Below, one piece after another: positions 32,601 through 43,300 of a stretch of 64,000 nt of DNA (position 1 is its first letter; the number at the start of each line of letters is the position of its first letter). The position numbers were made by a program, and so were the translations under genes. The stretch is from Ananas comosus (lineage: Eukaryota; Streptophyta; Magnoliopsida; Poales; Bromeliaceae): NCBI RefSeq assembly GCF_001540865.1, contig NC_033630.1:6006393-6070392 (forward strand). Direction: 5' to 3'. Under the pieces are notes generated by a model. That model was not told where the DNA came from. It saw only the letters and a program-made list of their open reading frames with translations, and did no database searches.

Positions 32601-34918
32601 CTAAAATAATTACCTTAAGGGGTAACTCTACTCAAGTTTCTTGGCCTGATGCCTTATGTAACAAAGCTTTTAATACAGGTTTAACATACAATGAGAAACA
32701 AATCTAAATCCAAGTTACTTTTCTTCAGCAGGGCTCAAAACAATTAAGTTTGCAAGTTAAAGCTTCTTTTATGTTTTCTGCATGCCATAGAAAAGTTGTT
32801 TCTGCATTGGGGTTGCACATTTAAAATGGACAACGGAGCGCAAAGTTAGTTCATTTAAGAAGGGCAATCGAGCAAAATGTTAGCATATTTACAATGGACA
32901 ATCGAACATGAAGTTATGACTGTTTTACTGAACCCTAGTCCGAATTGCATCAAACAGGCCTCAATTGGCTTTTCAACCAAATTTGAACTGGTTCAGCTTT
33001 TCTATCTATCCTATTACTAGCTCTGTCGCATCATTTCCTCTACTATATGATGCCAACATCTGTGCCTCCACCTTGAGTGACTATATCTGCATGAAGTATT
33101 GAAAGCTGAGCCATTTCTACCGTGCTTTCAAAACATACAAGTTCGATCTCTTGCTTGTTTGCCTTGCATACAACCTGATCTTAACTTTGGAGCTGCATCA
33201 TTGTGATGTGCTTCAACATGATCTGTAGGGAGTGTTAAGGCTTGAATTTCTACTAAGAATAGAGATGAGCGTGATATAAAAATTAAGTTAGAGCACCCTT
33301 CCATTATGTTTAGTAGACCTGATTCTGAAGGTAGCAGTTAGCTACTTGGCTTCACAAGACCAGAGGAATTAGAAGTTCTGAGATTGCATCCATTTCAAGA
33401 AGCTTTTAATTTATTTATTTTTTTATTTATTTGATGTCAAATATGTTATTCTAAAATACGTCATGCCAAATTTTTTCAGAAGGATGGTTTACAATTGATG
33501 AGAAGCCTTCCGTTGCTTATGTTAAAGTGGAGATTCTAGAAGGAGCTGACATGAAACCATCAGATTTAAATGGTACGAACCGATTTGCCTGTCTTGATTG
33601 CTTTCAAAACTATTTTCTAGTTACTGATTAGTGATTCTACGTTGCAGGTCTTGCTGATCCTTATGTGAAGGGTCAGCTTGGCCAGTGTACATTCCAGACG
33701 AAGATTCAGCAGAAAACACTAGCTCCAAAGTGGATGGAGGAATTCAAGCTCCCCATTAGCTCTTGGGAAGCGCCTAATGTACTAGCTCTCCAAGTTCGTG
33801 ACAAGGATCCTATTTTTGATGACATGCTTGGGTGCGTTTCTTGGTGTCATCTATAGAAATGGGATTTGTTCTTTCACTGTAAAATTTGGTCCAGTCGAGC
33901 CATTATGCATGGAGATATGCTAGACGGCCGTTTGTGTGGGCTAATCTTATTTTAATATTTATGTTAATGTTTCAGGGATTGTTTCATAAATATTAATGAA
34001 TTAAGGGGTGGGCAAAGGCATGAGAAGTGGTTGCCTTTGAAGAACATTAAGATGGGAAGGATTCGGCTAGCAATAACTGTAATTGAAGATGAACTCGAGA
34101 AGGTATGCCGTACTACTCCGCATTCATAATATCCCAATGGTTGGAACTTTGATGCCTACATTGAAATAGAACTTCCACAGGGAAAGAACGATCTTAGTGA
34201 AGATCAAGAAATCACCAAGATGACTGAAACATTGACACCTCCGTCAAGTTTTATAGCCCAAGATGACGACAAGGATGAACATTTGGAAGAACACAAAAAG
34301 GTTGCGGATGAGTATGAGCCTATCAATATAGAAGGACAAGAGAAGGTCGGAGTATGGGTACATCGTCCCGGGAGCAATGTTTCGCAAACATGGGAGTCCC
34401 GAAAAGGGCGAGCTCATCATCGAGAGATTCAAGTGAACAGCGAAGATAATGAACTCAAGGAGAGCCCTTCTTCTTCACCGTTGGCCACCCGTGATATCAG
34501 TAGTCCAATTAGTGACACGAAGGAGAAGGTCGAGGGTGGAAAAAGATCTCATCAACAAGGTCACACAAATAAAGGATTAGGAGGATTTTTTGGTTCTGTG
34601 TTTCAACCAAGTCCCAGAAAGGAGAAACCGAGAGAGGGCGTGTGGGAGAAGCGGACATCGGTAAAACTTGAAGTGGATGAGGTTTCTATTAGCAGTGCTA
34701 GTGGGAATGTACTAGAGAGTGAGTACATACAGGGAAAGGACGAGGGAGAGAGCACAGGGGAAAAGAATATGAGTAGTAATGTGAAGAACAACAATTCTCG
34801 GAGTATGAAGAGTGTGATCAGCAAGAAAGGTTCCAGGAAGGTTAAAGAAGAACAGCCGTCGGGAAATGCCCAGAGGGATGATTCTCATGGATCTAGCTTG
34901 TCAAATGATGCAATGTAG
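20658..34918 (+). CDS. SMP and C2 domain membrane-contact protein (NTMC2 type 6-like)
   Basis: A synaptotagmin-like tether of the E-Syt/tricalbin type: SMP domains bind and move lipids, C2 domains bind membranes, and the N-terminus anchors the protein, usually in the ER. Exons: 20658-20783, 27063-27137, 27313-27456, 27950-28045, 29514-29645, 30965-31117, 31226-31267, 31699-31747, 33480-33572, 33648-33831, 33976-34102, 34181-34918. All junctions are GT-AG and keep frame; total 1959 bp, 652 residues. Residues ~8-40 are a hydrophobic anchor (LTALWIAV, PLLFFMAFVYL). Residues ~68-256 are the SMP (TVRWLNYAVKKIWPICMEQ, FLGRLRICFVEPPYFQMTIK). Residues ~280-400 are a C2 domain (LNGLADPYVKG, KTLAPKWMEEF, RDKDPIFDDMLG; acidic Ca-site-type residues present). 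Residues 408-652 form a hydrophilic tail with EYEPINIEGQEKVGVWV. The order matches the Arabidopsis At1g53590 family, which I recognise; that family is somewhat longer. Introns 1 (6.3 kb), 4 and 5 carry transposons but the splice sites are intact. Confidence 0.92.
21402..21756. mobile_element. MITE with TAGTTAGTTAATTCG inverted ends and TTCGCGAA repeats
   Basis: The ends are inverted copies of TAGTTAGTTAATTCG. The interior is packed with AATTCGCGAATAATTCG-type units (five or more near 21600-21740). It lies in intron 1 of the SMP-C2 gene. Confidence 0.65.
21757..21985. other. intron sequence, nothing recognised
   Basis: Part of intron 1; no element or exon seen. Confidence 0.5.
21986..22344. 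mobile_element. inverted-repeat MITE in intron 1
   Basis: The left end GTAAATTGCACGTTTGGTCC and the reverse complement of the right end AGTAAATTGCATGTTTGGTGC continue as matching arms over about 60 bp (including GTGACACTTT and CTCAAAC). About 360 bp long. No clear target duplication. Confidence 0.7.
22383..22553 (+). mobile_element. old tRNA-derived SINE copy
   Basis: A diverged member of the family at 22873: GAGGGCTTGATGGTTGG, CCCAAGTTCGAAACCTAGTTG (B-box), an inserted T/A tract, AACGAGGTGGGTAGTATGCTACC, and a CT-rich then A-rich tail. Confidence 0.7.
22873..23017 (+). mobile_element. tRNA-derived SINE
   Basis: It starts CCGTCCCTAGAGCAAGTGGC, has an internal promoter-like B-box AGTTCGAATCCTAG, the body TTATTTCTAAATAAAATAAA and GGTAGCGTGCTACCTATCTC, and an A-rich tail. 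Nearly identical to 36327-36472. It lies in intron 1 of the SMP-C2 gene. Confidence 0.88.
23834..26866. mobile_element. non-autonomous hAT element, split by a solo LTR
   Basis: It is flanked by an exact 8-bp duplication GATACTAA (23826-23833 and 26867-26874). The ends are TAAGGTTTAAAGTGCC (left) and, reversed, CAAGATTTAAAGTGCTG (right), the same TIR type as the hAT MITEs at 42934 and 44140. Without the nested LTR (1873 bp plus 5 bp) the element would be about 1155 bp. No transposase is recognised in it. A T-rich stretch with CCCAAAGCATT and CCCGAAGCATT repeats lies at 24020-24150. It is in intron 1 of the SMP-C2 gene. Confidence 0.85.
24384..26256. mobile_element. solo LTR of an LTR retrotransposon, 1873 bp
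   Basis: It begins TGTCTCACCCCGGATTAC and ends AAACCCCGGGATACTACA, i.e. TG...CA, flanked by the exact 5-bp repeat TCAAA (24379-24383 and 26257-26261). No internal retrotransposon genes are present, so this is a solo LTR left by recombination. The open frames inside (e.g. 25561-26010) show no family features. A cluster of GGTACCGGTAC-type motifs lies at 25934-26092. Orientation is unknown, and so is the superfamily; the length would suit a Ty3-type element. Confidence 0.85.
28461..29352. mobile_element. palindromic-family Mutator MITE in intron 4
   Basis: Exact 9-bp target duplication GATGGAAGA (28452-28460, 29353-29361). The TIRs are GGGCTTTTTTATAAAATAAC and, reversed, GGACTTTTTTACAAAATAAC, extending into TTAAAATTTTATTATTTGCG-like arms of about 55 bp. 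It contains palindromes CGGTGAATGATTCACCG (28550-28566), GCGGTGAATCATTCACCGC (28597-28615), again at 29001-29017, and ACGGTAAATGATTCACCGT (29246-29264). The length is inflated by the N-linked duplication at 28831-29223; the true size is about 695 bp. Confidence 0.88.
28831..29223. repeat. 196-bp direct duplication around a single N (assembly join)
   Basis: 28831-29026 and 29028-29223 match with one difference (ATGAAGAAAA versus ATGAAAAAAA), separated by the N at 29027. Confidence 0.9.
29698..30213. mobile_element. Mutator-type MITE in intron 5
   Basis: Exact 9-bp duplication TATATCTAA (29689-29697 and 30214-30222). The TIRs GGGATAATTGCCTATATACC and, reversed, GGGGCAATTGCTTATATACC continue as CCCT-AAAA arms. 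516 bp. It begins 52 bases after the exon 5 donor of the SMP-C2 gene. The interior has repeated ATTTGAAA and GGGTATATTTGAAA motifs. Confidence 0.88.
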
Positions 34919-36326
34919 GATCATCCTCTTGTACTTTGAGGGTTCGCCAATTGAAATCCATTCTTCGGATAGTATCAAATCCAGAAGTGATGATTGGTAG
35001 ATTGGTTTGGTGATATGTTTGGCTTGGAATAAATTTAGCAATGTAAATAACACTGATGTCTTCATATGGATTTAGAAGTTGCATAGATAGGAGCTTGAAA
35101 AAGATATGTGAATTAAGAAAAGGAAAAACTTTTGTTTAACTAGGGTTATCTCAGTGCTTGATTGTACAGTTGGTGAGGAATGGGAGTGCCTGAAATTTTC
35201 TTGTGATTGTTGTAATACATGTAAATGTACTGAATGATCCCTGTATAGATCTATGGATTGATTAGTGTAGCCTTCTGTGGCATTTGGAGAGATCTTATTT
35301 CTTACCTTTGATTTTCTTTACTTTCCCTAATTTGTAATTTATTTCTTATTTTCCATTTTATGCTTCTGTGCTAGGATATGCAAGGATTAGTTAATTATGA
35401 TTTTCAAGTATGTTTTGTACATTGTAACATGTAGTCAACTAAACACGACACAATACGAACACGGTTCGTCAACTATGAAAAAAATTAGGACACAAACAAT
35501 GCTAGAACATTGCTAATAAATATTCTAATTTGTAGAAAAAAACATAAAAAGTAATAACATACCCATTGTTCCTCACCTATAAAAAGTAATTGATTTTGCT
35601 TAATAGGTTTTTATGTAAAACTTGACAACAATTATATTAATTTATGTTCCTCACCCATTGAATTCCACTTACATTCAGCACCAAAGGCGTGCTAGTTATT
35701 TTCATCAACAAATAAAAAATATCCCTCCTTAAATTACTTATAATATCTATTTTTACCATATAATTCAATAAAGAATGGCAAAGGTTATAATTCTTTTCAT
35801 TGTAATATCTATTTAAATGGTTTCTTATCTTTTATCCAAACAATAAAATGGAATATAATTTGTTGAACTCTAATTTAATCAAGACAGAAAAAATTATTTA
35901 TAAATATAATAAATTAAAATTTTAAAATTTGAATATTATTAACTTTTATTTAAATTTGATGCTAAATACTAAATAGATTGTGTTTTTTTGTGGCCGTAGA
36001 TGACCTCCAATACCAAGCAGTCTCTGAATTAGTTCTTCAAAATTTTAATTTTAAGACTAATATATTGTAAATTACTAAAATTTTGATTTATTATTTTGTT
36101 TAGTCTGTTTTTTAAATTTTTAACCATTTAGAACCGAGTGCATGCCGATCCGTGAATCATTTCTTTGGAGCGAGTAGAACGGATGACTTGTGATTGGTTT
36201 TATTCATGAGCTAAATTTCACAGGGGCTTTGGGCTACTAACACTACAGATTTTTTTTTTTACAGGGTTTTTTTTTACCGTCTAAATCTAAATTTCACAGG
36301 TTTTTTTATTTTTTTATTTTTATTGA
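34919..36326. other. 3' UTR and AT-rich intergenic
   Basis: 34919 to about 35290 is probably the 3' UTR of the SMP-C2 gene. The rest is AT-rich DNA with no supported feature. Confidence 0.5.
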
Positions 36327-36472
36327 CCGTCCCTAGAGCAAGTGGTAAAGAGCTTGGTGGTTGGTACCCGAGACCCAAGCTCGAATCCTAGTTGATTCAC
36401 ATTTCCAGCTAAGTTTATTTCTAAATAAAATAAACGAAGCGGGTAGCGTGCTACCTATCTCTAAAAAAAAAA
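36327..36472 (+). mobile_element. tRNA-derived SINE
   Basis: Near-identical to 22873-23017: CCGTCCCTAGAGCAAGTGG, GGTACCCGAGACCCAAGC, B-box-like CTCGAATCCTAG, GCGGGTAGCGTGCTACC, and a poly-A tail of about 10. Confidence 0.88.
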
Positions 36473-36479
36473 TACTACA

Positions 36480-37170
36480 GATTTTTTTTATATTATAAAA
36501 ATGTAATTATTTTAAATTTTTATTTATAAAATTAGATTTAGACGGTGAATAATGAGCTTTTTTTTTAAGAGGTGAATCGTTTGCTACTTTCAAAAAATGA
36601 TAAATTACTCGCTGCTTTTACCAAATTTATTATAAATTTTCTATATCTAAATTCTAAAATATATATAACATGAAATAATAAAAATAACTTTAACGTTTGA
36701 AAAGGTGGTAAAATATTTACCTATTTTAAAAGTGATGAATTATTCACAATATAAAATCATTAGTATTGTAAATAATATTTTTAAAGAGTATTTGTAATTA
36801 TAATATTTTTAGGACTATTTTTGCATTTAGCTCTCTCAAAAAATTATTTTCACAAATAATCCCGCTAAATTTATAATTATAATTTTAGCCCTATCCCCGC
36901 CACGCAGGCGTCACGTAAGTGTTACGCAAGCAAGGGTGGGGTGCGGAAATAAGTTGAACACGATAATTCATTCAATATGGCTAAACACGGTAAATAATTC
37001 ACCGTATTTATAAAAAATATAAGTATTGAAAAGAAAAAATATAAGTATATAACACAAAGAACTATTTATAATATCTAAATAGGATGAATGATTCACTGTA
37101 TCTAGAAGAAATTTATATTTTTATGTGTTTGAATATATGATGAATGATTTATCATGTCCAAGTTAAAATT
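36480..37170. mobile_element. decayed palindromic-family Mutator MITEs upstream of DTD
   Basis: A start like GGACTATTTTTGCATTTAGC at 36821 matches the TIR of this family. It is followed by CCACGCAGGCGTCACGTAAG, AACACGATAATTCATTC (36958) and AACACGGTAAATAATTCACC (36984). A second decayed piece (36540-36620) has GACGGTGAATAATGAG and AGGTGAATCG. The copy ends within about 150 bases of the DTD start codon, so it forms part of that promoter region. Confidence 0.55.
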
Positions 37171-37314
37171 TATAGCGATGTATTTGCTATTGGATATTAC
37201 GTGTACAGAAAGCTGCATTACAACACTAAATAAAAACTCGAATTCGGTGGTCTGTGCGGTTTCTCTTCCGCCGCTGTGTCGTCGTCGGAGCGGGCGCGCG
37301 GCCGGCCGGCTGAA

Positions 37315-40300
37315 ATGAGGGCGATCGTGCAGCGAGTCTTGTCCGCCAGCGTCGAGGTAACTACTCGTCATTTTTTTTTATCATCACTTCTGCTGATGCT
37401 CTCTTACTATTCATTCTCTCTTTCGCCGCCCCGCCCCCCATTCCTCTTACTTCTTCTACCCCCGACTCGACTGAATCTGAATCTTACACGAAAGCTGTGT
37501 CATGCACGCAGGTGGAGGGGCGCGTGGTATCGGAGATCGGGCCCGGCCTCCTCGTCCTCGTCGGCATCCGCGACTCCGACGCCGACTCCGACGCCGATTA
37601 CATGCAAGCATTTTTTTTTTTTTCCCTTTCTCCTCTTCTTCCCCCTTTTCTTTCCCCTTGCTCAATAAATTGCAATAAGCTTACTCGAATTTTAATGAAA
37701 CTAATGACGGATAATGGATGAGTCCTTTAGCTTCTTATTAAAGTTTCCATTCCTTCATGGGATTAAGATTCCAATAATTTTTATTTTTTTTTTTGACCTC
37801 GACAAGTAAGTTCATCTTCAGTTTGTAGATAAAGCCCACTTACTAGAGAAGAAGTTGAGTAGGTTGTTTGCTAACAAAGGGGAAGTGTAGTGGCACGCCT
37901 CGGCGCAGTTAAGGGTGTTGAAAAAGCTTGTTGCTCACAAACCTCTCTGTCTTCGCTTGATTCACCGACTTAGTTCGAGTTCTTGAGCTCAAACCATGCT
38001 TTTGAGCTTGATCGATTAAACGAGCTGCGATTGAGCTAGACTCAGCTAGCTTGAGCTTGGCTCGAAAAAGCTCAACCTATTGAGGATCTTGCATCAATTC
38101 AGGTTTAACTTACCACGACGGTTAGCATATTTGCTTCCTTAAACCCAGCAACCTCATCCTTTCAAATAATATATTTAAGCATCACATAAGATGATCAAAT
38201 CCTTACTTTTGACATGCAAGTCAACTCGGGATCAACGTCCGTAGTTTCGCAAATTATGTATCACACTTTATGGTGCTAGAAGTCGAGCTGAATGCGAATC
38301 CTTATGACACGATATTCTCACTTTGAAAAGATCAAGAAGTTTTGGTAAATCATCGAAGAGCTGTTTTTTGTTAGTAACCTACTCAATTTAATGCGATAGA
38401 TGATTTAATCGCATTAGATATCCCTGGATGTTCAATGGCAAGCATCGGCATTAGATGTCCCTGGATGTTCAATGGCAAGCATTGGCATTAGATGTCCCTG
38501 GATGTTCAATGGCAAGCATTGGTAAATCATCTTTATTGTTCTGCTTTTTTATCTTATCCTTTGATAAGATTGACGGTGTCTTGTACTGGAACTATGATTC
38601 TTATTCCTCTTGTAATCTTTTCACCTTCTCTATGGCACTCTATTATGTACTCTACCTTCTATGGAAGACTCAGCTTTGCTTGTTTAGACTGTGAAACTAT
38701 GATGCATGCCAAGACACCATGTCATCCTCAATTTTGCAAATATTAGTCAACTTCTGCGGTGTATTTTGTATGAACCGACAGGGGTTTGCAAACTTAAACA
38801 TGTACCAATTGTACAAATTAATCTTCATTACCAACCAAAGCAATGAATTTTGACTTGTCGGTCTGTTAAGTTGTATACAGCACTTTTAACACAGAATCCA
38901 AGGGGTTGTTATTATGTATGGGTTTGTGACACCTGGTCCAATTTTCTTGATTACATAATTATGAACACAATCTTTAGTCATAGAGAAGTAACGTAGGAAC
39001 TTTTTTAGCATTTCAAAAGGAAGAATAATTACTAAGAAGAGTGCTTAGATAATGGCATGTTGGTTGCTACTAATTTATCTGACTGTCATTGGCTTTGTGT
39101 TTACATCTTTGTCACCATCTCCAAATCTTCTCTACCATATATTTTTGGACATCTATAATACATCTCACCAACAATATATATATTGACCTCCTTTCAGATT
39201 GTAGCATCCGCTGATCCTACTAACAGAAATGCTCTATTTTACGTACTTATAGAAGCATGGATTGTTATTGGAGTTGTGATCTCCTCCTTTGGCTGTTGTA
39301 ATAAATAGCATTTTTTCCTTTCACAGATTCATTTCATGTATTTTTCACCAATGCTCTTCTATAGTGCATTTTGTTGGCATTTTGTTGGCATCACACATCT
39401 ATATAAATTCTTACATTCTCATTATCTATCAATCCTATTAGGTTGTAGTTAGATTTGTGGTTCATCTAAATCGAGCCAAATTCTAATTAAATTTGGATAA
39501 GATGAGTTTTAGACTTATTCAGATAAGTGGAGTTTAATTAATTCAATGTGTATGCATTATATAATACATTTTCTCCAATGTAGAGACTAATTAGAATTCT
39601 TATACATTAAATTAAATTAATTAAACTCTACTTATCTTAATAAATCTAAAACTCATCCTATCCTAATTTATTTAGAATTTGGATTGATTTAGATAAACCA
39701 CAAATCTAACAACAATCCAAGGGCATGTTTGGTTCAAAATGGGAATCGAAATCAGAATAGGAATGAGAATGAATTGGAATAAAAAACAGAGTGGTAAAAA
39801 CTCTAATTTGTTTGGTTCATAAGGGGAATCATAATCGGAATCATGTTGAAATTGAAATTCAAAAAGACTAAAGTTTAATTAAAATTTAAACTTACTATTC
39901 AAATTCGAAGTCAAAATTCGAATCCAAATTTGAATTCATAATTTGAACATAAAATTTGAATTTACAACTCAAATTCAAGTTCAAAGTTAAAATTTAAATT
40001 TAGAACTAAATTTAAATATCAAACAATATTAAAATTTATACTTGAACTTAAGAAGTTAAATATTGAATTTTGAATCTATAATTCAAATTCAAATATAAAA
40101 TTATAATGTAAAATTAAATTAAATATAAATCAAGTTTTGAATTTAAATAATTGTTAGAAAAAAAAAAGAGTTCTTCTCTCAATCTTTTCTAGAATCAAAG
40201 TTAATTTCCACCTCCATAGGGAGGAATCATTTTGGGGGGAGTCGATTCCCCTTCCCTTCCAAGGGGAATCGGAATGTCAATCCCTCAAACCAAATACTAA

Positions 40301-43300
40301 CAATGCGAATGGATCATTCCTATTCCCACTCCAAGGCTCAAATCCTTCAAACCAAACATGCCCTAACAATATACACCGTAGTTTGATTTGTAGTTTTCAA
40401 CCATAGCGCTAAGCCCACCATATAAACTCCATCTTGACTTGAATTCTTCATATTCTCTACCAAAACTCCGAAGGGGTTCTCAAGTGCTGCTACATGTACC
40501 GATCAAGTTTATGCAATGCTTGAGTCACTGGAAGAGGCTTAGGAAACATAGCAGCTAGATTATCTACAGTGCGTATCTTCTTTACGATATCACCCTGTGC
40601 TACCACATCATGAACAAAATGATACCGGATATCAAATATATTTCATTCTCTCATGAAATATTTCATATTTAGAAACATGTATAGCACTATGGCTGTCACA
40701 ATAATGGTGGCCGTCTTGACTAGAAGCAAGCTCTTTATATAAGCTTCTAAATCAAATAGCTTCTTTTACAGCCTCCATCATAGCAATGTACTCTGCCTCA
40801 GTGCTGGATAGAGCAACAGTAGACAAATAGCTTTAATGGAACAACCACCAAGTGAGAACATATATCCAATAAGTGATCTTCGTGTGTCCAAATCGCCTGC
40901 AATTCTGAATCAACAAAACCAACTAAAGAGTCATCAGATCTCCCAAACTCCAGACATACATCAGAAGTTTCTATTGAATATCTAAGAATCCACTTCACCT
41001 ACCAATGTGTCTTGCCGGGATTAGCTATGTATCTACTTACAACACTAACAGTGTGTGAAATATCTGGACGAGTGCAGACCATCGTATAAGTAAGACTTCT
41101 AGTTGCGTTAGAGTGTGAAGATGTGACATCTACGACTCATTCTCTACCAACTGTGACGACAAAGCAGCTGAAAGCCTAAAATGAGTAGCAAGCGGAGTAC
41201 TCACGGACTTAGCGTTTTTCTTTCAAAACACTCCAAAACTTTCTCAATATATTTCTTCCGAGTCAAATATAATCTTCCAACTTGTGATCTCTAAGAATTT
41301 CCATATCGAAAATCTTCTTAGCTACTCTCAAATCCTTCATCTCAAATTTGTGACATAATTGTGTTTTTAACTTGTTAATTTCAAACATGTCTTTGGAAGC
41401 AATAAGTATATTGTCAACATAAAGTAACAAATAAACGAAAATGCCATTATCAAGCATCCTGAAATAAACATAACTGTCGCACTTACTCCTCGAGAGCCAT
41501 AACTAATCATAAATGAGTCAAATCATTTATACCACTGTTATAGAGACTGTTTCAAACCATATAAAGCTTTCTGTAATAAGCAAAAATGATCTTCCTTTTC
41601 TTGGATAACAATACCTCAGGCTTAGGCATGTAAATATGCTCTTCGAGCTTACCATGCAAGAAAACTGTTTTCACATCAAGCTGCTCCAACTCCATATCTT
41701 AGGTAGCTCGTAAAAAAAGAAAAATATGAATAGAGCTATGTTTGATAACAGGTGGAGAAATATCATTAAAATCGACCCTCTCTACCTAATTATAATGCTT
41801 TACAACCAATCTTGCCTTGTATCAAGCATTTTCAACACCTTGGGTACCTTACTTCTTTTTGAAGATCCATTTACAAATAACAATTTTCTTTCTTTCTGGT
41901 GGCTTCACCAACTCTTCATTTATTGCAACCAACCAACTATTTGAGTTAGCATTAGAAATAGTTCTTGTGTACGTGTAAGGCTCATCAGCATCAACTGTCT
42001 CTTTAGCTACCGATAAAGCATAGGCCACCATATATGTATATTGTTGTGGTGGCTTTATTTGTCGCCTCTGTTGACCTATAGCAGCTCTATATTGTAGTTG
42101 CATTGAAGGTTCATTTGCTTTGAAGTTATCATGTAGCTACACTAGATAAGATGGAGAAGAGGACCTTCTTGTAGAGATATTGAGTCATCAGTCTTGAACT
42201 CCACCTGCAACTTAACATTCTCCACCTTCTCTAAAGTAGTGTCAACAGTAAATTCCTTTTTGGGGTGAAACATAACAGATTCATCAAAAGTAACATCCCT
42301 ACAGATAAGATATTTAGATGCTTTGAGATTAGGGTACCATAATCGATAGCCCTTAACTCCATATGCATAGTTAAGAAAAATGTATTTTAAAGCTCTATGT
42401 TCTAGTTTATCATTATCAACGTGAGCATATGCAGGGCATTCAAATACTCCTAAAGTAGAATATTCAGTGGGTTTTACCAGACCATACCTTCTCCAGAGTC
42501 TTACGACCATAGTTGTATGTGGTGAACGATTCACCAAATAAAAAGTAGTAGAAATTGCCTTTGCCCAGAAGTCTTTCAATAAGCCAGCATTCAAGAGCAT
42601 ACAATGCACTCTCTCCAAGCGGGGTCCTATCCATATGTCTATTCTGGTGCGGCATATGTCTGACTATTTTGGGACGAACTATATCCTCATTCTTACAAAA
42701 TTCATCAAACACAGATGAATATTATTCCAAACCGTTATCTCTTCTAAGTAACTTAATTTTCTTCTCTGTTTGATTTTCAATTATAACCATTCACTGTTTG
42801 AAATGCTTGAACACCTCATCTTTGTGCTTCAACTTAAACACCCAAACTACTCTGTAATCATCGTCGATAAAAGAAAGCATATATCAAGCGTTACATTTAG
42901 GCGGAATATGTGAGAGTCTCCAAAGATTAAAATCAAGGATTTAAGTGCCGTGGCACGGGGTCGTGGCGGAAACTTGTCGGCACGGTACGGCACGGTGCGT
43001 GCCGAGCCGTGCCGATGTGTGCCGGTGAAAAAAATTCTTGTGTGCCGACACATAATAGCATGAAATATTTAGTTTCTTTAGCAACAAAATATTCTAACTA
43101 TTTATTATGTCTTTTTATCACATCTTTTGAACTTTATTGAGGAAATTACTTACTAATTTAAAAAATAGAGGGTTTTGAGCTGTGCCATCGGTACGGGGTC
43201 TGTATCGTGTCGGTATCTTATTGGCACGGTACGACACGGTGGATACGGCCCGTGCCGACGGGCACTTAAAACCTTGATTAAAATGAATATAATTCATAGT

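Noticed and set aside
37276..37668. 130-residue open frame starting before the DTD exon
   Set aside because: It runs through the DTD exon 1 region and intron 1 in a different frame. DTD homology defines the real start at 37315.
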